This document shows positions 26,069 to 33,201 of a stretch of DNA of 64,000 bases, in pieces (positions within the stretch are counted from its first letter, which is position 1; the number at the start of each line of letters is the position of its first letter). Source of the stretch: Mucilaginibacter sp. 14171R-50 (GTDB lineage: Bacteria; Bacteroidota; Bacteroidia; Sphingobacteriales; Sphingobacteriaceae); assembly GCF_010093045.1 (NCBI RefSeq), contig NZ_CP048115.1:2666001-2730000 (forward strand). Reading direction: 5' to 3'. Position numbers and translations under genes: made by a program. The notes below the pieces were generated by a model. That model saw nothing but the letters and a program-made list of their open reading frames with translations. It had not been told where the DNA came from and did no database searches.

Positions 26069-27478
26069 CTATTTTAAAAGATCCGCCTTTACTGTATCCA
26101 GGATCTTGAATGATTCGGCGGTGGATGGGGCCTCGGCATACACACGCAGCACAGGCTCGGTGCCCGATGGGCGGATCATTACCCAGGTATCGTCCTCAAA
26201 AAAGAATTTAAAGCCGTCCAGGTCTTCGGTGCGGGCAACTTTGAGGTTGCCAAAGCTGCTGATACCGCTTTTACAGTTACTGATGATCTGCTGTTTCTTT
26301 TCTTCGGTAACATGCAGGTCGTAACGCTCAACAGCAAATTTGCCTACTACGTCGTAAATTTCCTGTACAAGGTCTTTTAAGCTGCGGCCGCTCTTTGCCA
26401 TAAACTCCCATATCATCAATCCTATCCAAACGCCATCGCGCTCGGGGATGTGGCCGTTTACCGCTATACCGCCCGATTCTTCGCCCCCAACCATAAATGG
26501 TTTACCGCTGTTCACTATCAGGTCGCAAATGTATTTAAAGCCAATTTTAGTAACCGTATTATTCAGGCCGTAGGCATCACAAAGTTTCTGAATTTTGCTG
26601 GTACACGAGAAGGTTGAGTAAACCTCGCCTTTTTCGCCTTTCACCTTATACATATAATGTATCAGCAACAGCAATATATGGTGCGAATCTACAAACGTGC
26701 CGTCACCATCGTACAAACCAATGCGGTCGGCATCGCCGTCGGTAACCAGGCCTGATGCAATTTCGCCCTCGGATAGTTTTATCAACTCCTCAAACTCCTG
26801 CAGGTTGCGCTGTATTGGCTCGGGCGCCTGTCCGTCAAAGCTTGGGTTGTAATCGGCATGCAAAAAGGTAATATCCGGAAACAGGCGGCGCATTACGTTC
26901 TGCCCGGCGCCGTACATGGCGTCGTAAGCCCATTGCAGGCCGCTATCGCGGATGGCAGGTATATCAAAGCTGTTTTCCGCATGTTCTACATACATATCCT
27001 CCAGGTTAACATACTCTACCAGGCCATCAGTAACATAATCGGTAACCGATTTTAGTTCCAGACTGATGGTGTCGGGTATCTGCGTTTCTACCTTTTCAAT
27101 ATCATCGGGTGTGGCAGGGCCGCCGTAAAAAGCTTTTATTTTGTATCCGTTGTAAGCAGGCGGGTTGTGGCTGGCGGTTATAATGATACCGGCAGATGCT
27201 TGTTTGCGCACCGTACCCAGCGATATCATGGGCGTTGAAATGAACATGTTTTCGGCACGAAAAACTTTGATCCCCTGCGATGCAAGTACGCATGTAGTAA
27301 TATCGGCAAACATCGGGCCTCCAAAACGCGGGTCGCAGCCAACCACAGCGCTGGGCTTTTCAAAGTTTTGTTTTAGCCATAAAGCCGTAGCATAGGCTAC
27401 GCGTTTTACATTCTCAACAGTAAAGTCGTCGGCAATGATCGCTCTCCAGCCATCTGTTCCAAATTTTATTTTGCTCAT
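26069..27478 (-). CDS. Phosphoglucomutase/phosphomannomutase family protein
   Basis: 469 residues of the alpha-D-phosphohexomutase superfamily. The phosphoserine loop is IIITASHNPPAYNGYK, the metal loop is VTDGDADRIG, the sugar-binding loop is VGGEESGGI, and the phosphate-binding loop near the C-terminus is MIRPSGTEPVLRVY. All four signatures are intact. The enzyme moves phosphate between C1 and C6 of a hexose (glucose, mannose or glucosamine) through a phosphoserine. The sequence does not fix which sugar. It is divergent from aspartate kinase with an 88-bp shared promoter region. Confidence 0.92.
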   Translation of the reverse strand: MSKIKFGTDGWRAIIADDFTVENVKRVAYATALWLKQNFEKPSAVVGCDPRFGGPMFADITTCVLASQGIKVFRAENMFISTPMISLGTVRKQASAGIIITASHNPPAYNGYKIKAFYGGPATPDDIEKVETQIPDTISLELKSVTDYVTDGLVEYVNLEDMYVEHAENSFDIPAIRDSGLQWAYDAMYGAGQNVMRRLFPDITFLHADYNPSFDGQAPEPIQRNLQEFEELIKLSEGEIASGLVTDGDADRIGLYDGDGTFVDSHHILLLLIHYMYKVKGEKGEVYSTFSCTSKIQKLCDAYGLNNTVTKIGFKYICDLIVNSGKPFMVGGEESGGIAVNGHIPERDGVWIGLMIWEFMAKSGRSLKDLVQEIYDVVGKFAVERYDLHVTEEKKQQIISNCKSGISSFGNLKVARTEDLDGFKFFFEDDTWVMIRPSGTEPVLRVYAEAPSTAESFKILDTVKADLLK

Positions 27479-27566
27479 TTTAGATATAAGTATTTTAAAA
27501 TCCTATTTTTAGCGCCTCAATATTCATACAAGAATATCAATGTTTTATGGTAAACGGAAACAAATA

Positions 27567-28877
27567 ATGAAAGTTTTAAAATTTGGCGGAACATCGGTAG
27601 GCAGCGCCGCCCGCATGCATAAGCTGCTGGATATAATAAACCCCGGGGAGCGGCAAATAGTGGTACTTTCGGCCATGTCGGGCACTACCAATAATTTAGT
27701 TGAAATAGGGCAGGCATACCTTAATAACGATAAGGCAAAGGCAGCCAATTTAATTGCCATATTAAAAGAAAAGTACGAGGGCGTTATTAAGGAGCTTTTA
27801 ACAAAGCCCGAAACCTACGAACAGGGTAAGGAGGTTATTGATTACCACTTTAGGCTGTTAAGCAGCTTTGCCAACGATTTATTTACGCCGATAGAAGATA
27901 AAGTTATTTTAGCGCAGGGCGAATTACTGTCAACCACGCTGTATCACATTTACCTTAAAGAGATTGGCGTGCCATCGGTTTTATTACCCGCGCTTGAGTT
28001 TATGAAGACCGACGAGGATAACGAGCCGGTTGTTGACCATATTACTACAGAGCTTACCCCGTTGCTTGATAAGCACCCGGATGTGAACTTGTTTATTACC
28101 CAAGGATTTATTTGCCGTAATGCCTTTGGCGAGATTGATAACCTGCGCCGCGGCGGCAGCGATTACACGGCATCGCTAATAGGTGCAGGCATCCGCAGCG
28201 AGGAAGTGCAGATATGGACCGATATTGACGGTATGCACAACAACGACCCGCGCATTGTAAGCAATACCAAACCCATCGCCCAGCTATCGTTTGACGAAGC
28301 TGCCGAACTTGCTTATTTTGGCGCGAAGATATTGCACCCGCAAAGCGTTTTCCCGGCACAAAAGTATAAGATCCCCGTTCGCCTGTTAAATACTATGGAC
28401 CCGCAGGCGCCAGGTACGTTAATTACCAATACCAGCGAAAAGGACAGGATAAAATCTATTGCGGCCAAGGATAGCATTACCGCTATAAAGATACAAAGCA
28501 GCCGCATGCTGCTGGCGCATGGCTTTTTACGCCGGGTGTTTGAGGTGTTCGAGCGTTACCGCACCTCGATAGATATGATCACCACATCAGAGGTGGCGGT
28601 ATCATTAACTATTGATGATACCACTTACCTGGGCGAGATAACTGCCGAACTGGCTGCGTTTGGGTCGGTTGATATCGACGTAAACCATACCATTATATGT
28701 GTAGTGGGTGATTTTGGGGCCGAAAAGCATGGCTATGCGGCGCGTGTGCTGGAAGCCGTAAAGCATATCCCGGTAAGGATGATATCCTATGGGGGCAGCG
28801 ACCACAATATGAGTTTACTGGTAAAAACAGAAGATAAGGTAGAAGTGCTGAGAAGCCTGCATAGCAGGTTGTTTTAA
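27567..28877 (+). CDS. lysC: Aspartate kinase (lysC type)
   Basis: 436 residues from ATG 27567, which gives the usual N-terminus MKVLKFGGTSVG; a longer frame from 27540 adds nine residues with no family support. The kinase domain shows KFGGTSVGSA, FITQGFICRN, LRRGGSDYTASLIGAG and WTDIDGMHNNDPRIV. Two ACT domains follow (ITAIKIQSSRML..., then VDINVNHTIICVVGDF-like), normally the site of lysine or threonine feedback. The enzyme phosphorylates aspartate, the first step to lysine, threonine and methionine. lysA lies 236 bases downstream, which supports a role in lysine/diaminopimelate supply. Confidence 0.93.
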   Translation: MKVLKFGGTSVGSAARMHKLLDIINPGERQIVVLSAMSGTTNNLVEIGQAYLNNDKAKAANLIAILKEKYEGVIKELLTKPETYEQGKEVIDYHFRLLSSFANDLFTPIEDKVILAQGELLSTTLYHIYLKEIGVPSVLLPALEFMKTDEDNEPVVDHITTELTPLLDKHPDVNLFITQGFICRNAFGEIDNLRRGGSDYTASLIGAGIRSEEVQIWTDIDGMHNNDPRIVSNTKPIAQLSFDEAAELAYFGAKILHPQSVFPAQKYKIPVRLLNTMDPQAPGTLITNTSEKDRIKSIAAKDSITAIKIQSSRMLLAHGFLRRVFEVFERYRTSIDMITTSEVAVSLTIDDTTYLGEITAELAAFGSVDIDVNHTIICVVGDFGAEKHGYAARVLEAVKHIPVRMISYGGSDHNMSLLVKTEDKVEVLRSLHSRLF

Positions 28878-28931
28878 TTTACGATTTTAGAATTACGATT
28901 TTAGATTTCGCCAACGCGAATAATAAAACGT

Positions 28932-29072
28932 CATTGCGAGGGACGAAGCAATCTACCGATAGAAAAGCAGGCGATAAGCATGTCGGGGATTGCTTCACCT
29001 AAAATCCTCTACAAAGGAGAGGACTTGAGGAAATAAATAAGAACCCTCTCCTTTGGAGAGGGCAGGGTGAGG
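28932..29072. repeat. Intergenic repeat elements between lysC and lysA
   Basis: GTCATTGCGAGGGACGAAGC-type sequence, with GAAGCAATC (28945-28953) complementary to GATTGCTTC (28988-28996). It is followed by two related palindromic units, TCCTCTACAAAGGAGAGGA near 29005 and CCCTCTCCTTTGGAGAGGG near 29044. These look like dispersed hairpin-forming intergenic elements. The start of the gap also has a repeated TTACGATTTTAGA motif (28880-28906). Confidence 0.7.
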
Positions 29073-29113
29073 CTAAACCAATTGCAACGACGGAATGAAA
29101 TAGACTTTTAAAC

Positions 29114-30304
29114 ATGTTCAATAACAATACAATACATCGCTTTAACGAACTGGAAACACCATTTTATTATTACGATCTGGATGTTTTGCGTAATACGCTT
29201 GATGCCTGCAGGGATGCATCGTCAAAATATGGGTTTCATGTACATTACGCCATGAAGGCTAACTTTAACCCAAAAGTGGTGGATATGATCCAGTCGTTTG
29301 GGTTTGGGGCCGATTGCGTAAGCGGCAACGAGGTAAAGTCAGCAATTGCGCATGGCTTTGATAAAGGCAAGGTGGTTTTTGCCGGGGTGGGTAAATCTGA
29401 TAAGGAAATAAACGCCGCGCTTGATGCCGATATCTTTTGTTTCAATGTGGAGTCTATCCAGGAACTGGAGATTATTAATGATCTGGCTAAAGCAAAAGAT
29501 AAAGTTGCGGGCATCGCTATCCGTATAAACCCTAACGTCGACGCGCATACGCATCATTTTATCACTACCGGGCTCGACGAGAACAAGTTCGGTATCAACA
29601 CCTGGCAGCTAAATGATGTAGCCGAAACGCTGCGCAATTGTGCCAACCTTAAATTTTTAGGTATCCATTTTCACATCGGTTCGCAAATTACCGATATGGA
29701 GGTTTACCGCAGTCTTTGCCTCCGCATCAACGAAATGCAGGACTGGTTTGAAGACCACGGCTTTCCCGTTAAGGTGTTAAATACCGGCGGCGGCCTTGGG
29801 GTTGACTATTACAACCCCGATACCAATGGCATTGCCGATTTTGAAAGCTATTTTAAAGTGTTCAGCAAATTTCTGCATGTTAAACCCGGGCAGGAGGTAC
29901 ATTTTGAGCTTGGCCGGGCCATGGTTGCGCAATCAGCTTCGCTGATATCAAGAGTGCTGTATGTGAAGAACGGTCAGAAAAAGAACTTCCTGATACTGGA
30001 TGCCGGCATGACGGAATTGATGCGCCCCATGCTTTACCAGGCTTACCATGCTATTGAGAACTTGACACAAGAGTCGAGAATCAAGAATCAAGATAAATCC
30101 GAAATCGAAAATCCGAAATCCGAAATAAAATATGATGTTGTAGGCCCTATCTGCGAAAGCACCGACTGTTTCCGTAAGGATGTAGATCTGCCGCAATCGT
30201 ACCGCGGCGACCTGATCGCTATCCGCACGGCAGGCGCTTACGGCGAGGTAATGGCATCAAACTATAACCTGCGCGACCAGGTACAATCGGTTTACTCTGA
30301 ATAA
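29114..30304 (+). CDS. lysA: Diaminopimelate decarboxylase with an in-frame insertion
   Basis: 396 residues of the fold III PLP decarboxylases. The PLP lysine is Lys48 in YAMKANFN. GADCVSGNEV, FHIGSQITD, NTGGGLGVDY and FELGRAMVAQSASL are standard lysA blocks, and CESTDCF provides the active-site Cys. It turns meso-diaminopimelate into lysine plus CO2. Between MLYQAYHAIENL and YDVVGPICES lies an extra stretch of about 22 residues rich in K/S/E/N/Q (about 317-339). Its DNA is repetitive and resembles intergenic repeats. It falls where homologues have a short loop, so activity may be kept. Confidence 0.93.
   Translation: MFNNNTIHRFNELETPFYYYDLDVLRNTLDACRDASSKYGFHVHYAMKANFNPKVVDMIQSFGFGADCVSGNEVKSAIAHGFDKGKVVFAGVGKSDKEINAALDADIFCFNVESIQELEIINDLAKAKDKVAGIAIRINPNVDAHTHHFITTGLDENKFGINTWQLNDVAETLRNCANLKFLGIHFHIGSQITDMEVYRSLCLRINEMQDWFEDHGFPVKVLNTGGGLGVDYYNPDTNGIADFESYFKVFSKFLHVKPGQEVHFELGRAMVAQSASLISRVLYVKNGQKKNFLILDAGMTELMRPMLYQAYHAIENLTQESRIKNQDKSEIENPKSEIKYDVVGPICESTDCFRKDVDLPQSYRGDLIAIRTAGAYGEVMASNYNLRDQVQSVYSE
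30065..30130 (+). repeat. Repetitive in-frame insertion inside lysA
   Basis: The DNA shows GAATCAAGAATCAAGAT, then AATCCGAAATCGAAAATCCG and AATCCGAAATA: two short-period repeats that keep the frame open. Similar simple motifs (GAATCAGG..., TTACGATTTTAG...) occur in intergenic gaps of this window, which suggests spread of a small repeat into a coding loop. Confidence 0.65.
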
Positions 30305-30681
30305 AAAATTTTACGGCAAACCATTGATACGTGTCAATCGTATATTAATTATAGTAAGTTTTTTGGTTGATTGTAAGTTGGTTGGCTTATATAATCGAGT
30401 AGCTAAACAATTAATATCACGATAGTGGTTATACGTTGTATTAAGGTGTTTAGCAAAGTCCCGTTGGTTAACGCTGCCGGGGCTTTTTTATGTAAAACGA
30501 AACCCACGTCGGAAATAAATGCGGCACGACAAACTGTGACGGATATATTATCGTAGTTGATTATATTCCTGAAATGAGTGAACAAAGGCTAACCGACTTA
30601 AACAATTTAACCTTGATTGTTGTTAAATGAAAGTTTTTTAGTTAGTTGGCTAACTATTATACTATTACAATCTACCTGCAA
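30305..30681. other. Intergenic region after lysA
   Basis: 377 bases. It holds a terminator-like hairpin at 30455-30486 and an A/T-rich stretch before the GAF-PAS gene. Only an 18-codon ATG frame (30574-30630) is seen, which is not a convincing gene. Confidence 0.55.
30455..30486 (+). terminator. Probable lysA terminator
   Basis: AAAGTCCCG (30455-30463) pairs with CGGGGCTTT (30478-30486), one pair being T-G, followed by a T run. It lies 150 bases past the lysA stop. Confidence 0.65.
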
Positions 30682-31821
30682 ATGAACCATACCGAGCAAC
30701 AACGCCTTACAGCCGTAGAAAGGTTTAAGCAACTTGACACAACAATTAGCAACGACCTGAATGATATAGTTGCCCTGGTTGCAGAAATTTGCGGTACGCC
30801 TGTGGCGCTGGTAACCTTGATCGATAATGATATGCAATGGTTTAAGGCCTCGGTTGGTACGGATGTAGAATGTACACCCAGAAGTGTATCCTTTTGTGAT
30901 ACTACTATTATGAAACAGGGGCTGAATATATTTGAAGACCTGCAGGCCCACCCGCAGCATTGCAACAACCCCCTGGTTACCGGCGAACCTTACGTGCGCT
31001 TTTATGCCGGCGCGCCTTTAATAACCAAGGATGGCTGTGCCATAGGTAGTTTGTGTGTGATAGATATGCAGCCCCGCCAATTAAACGCGCAGCAGCAAAA
31101 GGCGCTGCAGGTAATGGCAAAACAGGTGGTGAATTTAATGGAGCTTAACTGGAGCCTGAGCAACCTTGCCCACCAACGCCAAAAAGAGCTGCAGCATGCG
31201 GCGGCCATAGCCGAATCGGAGTTGAAGCTGAAGGCGATATTCGATAGTTCAAATGATACGCACCTGCTGGTTGACCGTAATTACGATATACTGGCCTTTA
31301 ATAAATCGGCCGCTACTTTTATTAAAACCGTGTACCGCCGCAAGGTAGCACTTGGCGATTCCCTTCTTGATTTTACTGAACCATCCAAACTAAACCAGTT
31401 TAAAAAATACTTTAACATAGCCCTCTCGGGGCGGTCTATAAAACGTGAGTGGATGCTGATGCCGGGTACAGAACACGCCTGCTGGAAGATCACCAATTTT
31501 ATCCCGGTTAAAAACAGCGCCGGCGAGGTAATAGGGGTAGCGCTTAACTCTACAGATATTACACACCATAAAAAGCAGGAAGACTATATTAACATACAAA
31601 ACGAGGCGCTTAACCGTATTGCTATTATTCAGTCGCACGAGCTGCGCCGCCCGGTGGCATCGCTTTTAGGTATAATGGACCTGATCAAAATGGAGAAAGT
31701 ATATTTCAACTATTTTGATATGATGGAACTTACCATTAACGAACTGGACGAAAAGATACGCGGGATTGTTAAAGACTCTGAAAACACCCTGCACAGCCGC
31801 CACCTGGCGGTGGTAGCCTGA
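30682..31821 (+). CDS. GAF-PAS-HisKA protein lacking an ATPase domain
   Basis: 379 residues from ATG 30682; an upstream TTG adds twelve residues that do not fit. The GAF domain covers about 20-155 (ICGTPVALVTLIDNDMQWFKA; RFYAGAPLITKDGCAIGSLCVIDM). The PAS domain covers about 180-300 (LKAIFDSSNDTHLLVDRNYDILAFNKSA; IGVALNSTDITHHKK). A HisKA-like helix pair has His319 in QSHELRRPVASLLG. The protein then ends after about 55 residues, with no N or G boxes. It therefore resembles a sensor kinase without its catalytic domain. It could be phosphorylated by another kinase or act only as a sensor. No frameshift is obvious at the end. Confidence 0.8.
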   Translation: MNHTEQQRLTAVERFKQLDTTISNDLNDIVALVAEICGTPVALVTLIDNDMQWFKASVGTDVECTPRSVSFCDTTIMKQGLNIFEDLQAHPQHCNNPLVTGEPYVRFYAGAPLITKDGCAIGSLCVIDMQPRQLNAQQQKALQVMAKQVVNLMELNWSLSNLAHQRQKELQHAAAIAESELKLKAIFDSSNDTHLLVDRNYDILAFNKSAATFIKTVYRRKVALGDSLLDFTEPSKLNQFKKYFNIALSGRSIKREWMLMPGTEHACWKITNFIPVKNSAGEVIGVALNSTDITHHKKQEDYINIQNEALNRIAIIQSHELRRPVASLLGIMDLIKMEKVYFNYFDMMELTINELDEKIRGIVKDSENTLHSRHLAVVA

Positions 31822-31862
31822 TAGTGCCTTTATTGCAATAACATTACAGCCTTTTGAGCGCT

Positions 31863-31895
31863 TTTGCACTAATGTGGATTATTATACCTACCTTG
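31863..31895 (+). promoter_or_regulatory. Candidate promoter of the cold shock gene
   Basis: TTTG (31863-31866) and TACCTTG (31889-31895) are separated by 22 bases, near the Bacteroidota -33/-7 pattern TTTG...TAnnTTTG. The start codon follows 21 bases later. Confidence 0.5.
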
Positions 31896-31916
31896 CGCGC
31901 TTTAATAAATAAAATA

Positions 31917-32111
31917 ATGCAAAAAGAAGGAACAGTAAAATTTTTCAATGAAACAAAAGGTTTTGGTTTTATTACCCCTGATGGTGGTGGTGCCGACGTA
32001 TTTGTTCATTCAACAGGTCTGATTGACGAAATTCGTGAAAACGATAAAGTTGAGTTCGAAGTAGAAAACGGAAGAAAAGGCTTAAACGCAGTAAACGTAA
32101 AAGTTGTTTAA
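31917..32111 (+). CDS. Cold shock protein (CspA family)
   Basis: 64 residues starting [19 protein letters not shown], a single cold shock domain with both RNA-binding motifs, KGFGFI (RNP1) and VFVHST (RNP2). The longer frame from 31854 adds a non-homologous N-terminus, so ATG 31917 is used. It binds single-stranded RNA/DNA as a chaperone. A strong terminator follows. A paralogue is encoded at 55724-55915. Confidence 0.95.
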   Translation: MQKEGTVKFFNETKGFGFITPDGGGADVFVHSTGLIDEIRENDKVEFEVENGRKGLNAVNVKVV

Positions 32112-32143
32112 TTATATATTAATCCACTAAATGTTACAGAAAG

Positions 32144-32164
32144 CATCCGCCCAACAGGCGGATG
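32144..32164 (+). terminator. Terminator of the cold shock gene
   Basis: CATCCGCC (32144-32151) pairs with GGCGGATG (32157-32164), followed by ten T residues. Confidence 0.88.
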
Positions 32165-32223
32165 TTTTTTTTTGCGACGGAAAATTATTGTTGCAGTAAG
32201 CCTGTGGAAACCACATGCACACC

Positions 32224-32466
32224 TTATTCGTTCCCGGTTAGCCAAAACATTACCGATGCCAGGGCGATAGTAATAAAGATCAGGGCGACCAAAGTGTCTA
32301 ATATGTGCCGAAGTATTTTGTCGGCCCTTTTTTCCTTCCTGTTTATAAAGGGTAATAGTTGGTGTTTAACTACAAGCAGTATAGCGGCCAGTACAATAGC
32401 TACCAGGTAAAATGTTTTCCGGAAATGCACCGATCGGGTTGCATCTATAAGGGATTTGATATCCAT
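32224..32466 (-). CDS. Small two-helix membrane protein (80 aa)
   Basis: 80 residues with two clear membrane helices (FYLVAIVLAAILLVVK at about 19-35 and ILDTLVALIFITIALASVMFWL at about 55-76), separated by a basic loop RKEKRADK. No family is recognised with certainty. It starts at ATG 32466 and is divergent from the YtxH gene. An inner-membrane protein of unknown function. Confidence 0.65.
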   Translation of the reverse strand: MDIKSLIDATRSVHFRKTFYLVAIVLAAILLVVKHQLLPFINRKEKRADKILRHILDTLVALIFITIALASVMFWLTGNE

Positions 32467-32613
32467 GCGGTATTAACGGCTAACGTTGCTTTATGTTGGG
32501 GTATAATGCCGCCTGTTTCAAAGATAGGCGAAAAACTTATTGTAAATAATCTAAACAGTGCGGTATGGTATTTGTTAATTAATTACAAATCATCTACTAA
32601 AAAGTAAAATAAC

Positions 32614-32979
32614 ATGAAAGATCAAGCAAAAATTATAGCAGCACTTTTAGTGGGTGCTGCCGCGGGCGCCGCTTTAGGATTATTACTGGCCCCCGAAAAA
32701 GGTGAAGAGTTAAGAGGCGATATTGCTGATTATGTTAACGACCTTGTTGACAAAGCAAAAAACAAAGCGCAAACAACCGCAGATAGCGTAAAAGAGTACG
32801 CCAGCAATACAGTTGATTCTGTAAAATCGAAATTCTCGGGTGCTGTAAGTGATGCCGAAGATGCTTATGGCGATGCGAAATCGAAAGCAAGCAGCTACGC
32901 TGAAAACGGTGCTGATGCCGCAAAATCAAAAGTAAAAAGTACCGCAAACGACTGGAACAACTCTATCCAGAACGCGTAA
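32614..32979 (+). CDS. YtxH domain protein
   Basis: 121 residues. The N-terminal glycine/alanine-rich membrane helix (AALLVGAAAGAALGLLLAPEKGEELR) is the YtxH signature. It is followed by an amphipathic helical region with repeated AKNKAQ, VKEYASNTVDSVKSK and AKSKASSY units, like LEA/apolipoprotein-type stress proteins. Members are often induced by general stress. It has its own terminator just downstream and no operon partners. Confidence 0.85.
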   Translation: MKDQAKIIAALLVGAAAGAALGLLLAPEKGEELRGDIADYVNDLVDKAKNKAQTTADSVKEYASNTVDSVKSKFSGAVSDAEDAYGDAKSKASSYAENGADAAKSKVKSTANDWNNSIQNA

Positions 32980-33001
32980 GGGTATTAACATACATTCAAA
33001 A

Positions 33002-33024
33002 AGCGCCCCGCTATGCCGGGCGCT
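33002..33024 (+). terminator. Terminator of the ytxH-like gene
   Basis: AGCGCCC (33002-33008) pairs with GGGCGCT (33018-33024), followed by a T run, 23 bases after the stop codon. Confidence 0.8.
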
Positions 33025-33045
33025 TTTTTGTTATACACCATTTGT

Positions 33046-33132
33046 GTTATCCTGAGCGAAGTAGGATGTATTGGCGAACTGCGCATCGCCGCTTGTATGG
33101 CGGCGATAGATGCTTCGCTCGCTCAGCATGAC
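33046..33132. repeat. Intergenic hairpin-forming repeat
   Basis: It begins GTTATCCTGAGCGAAG and ends CTTCGCTCGCTCAGCATGAC, so the ends are nearly complementary. The middle has GGCGAACTGCGCATCGCCGC facing GGCGGCGAT. This resembles the dispersed TCATCCTGAGCGAAG-type elements seen between genes in many bacteria. It sits between two terminators of convergent genes. Confidence 0.6.
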
Positions 33133-33151
33133 CAAAGATCAACACCACAAA

Positions 33152-33180
33152 AAAAACGCCCATCTTTCGGTGGGCGTTTT
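33152..33180. terminator. Bidirectional-looking terminator after the M1 peptidase
   Basis: AAAAACGCCCA pairs with TGGGCGTTTTT around 33152-33181, with an 8-base loop. A and T runs on the two sides allow use from either strand. It lies 20 bases beyond the minus-strand peptidase stop. Confidence 0.75.
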
Positions 33181-33201
33181 TATATAAGCAAATAAATAAA
33201 C

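Noticed and set aside
32614-32979. Frameshifted or degraded gene because of the low-complexity C-terminus
   Set aside because: The YtxH helix and continuous frame with a nearby terminator show a normal stress-type protein.
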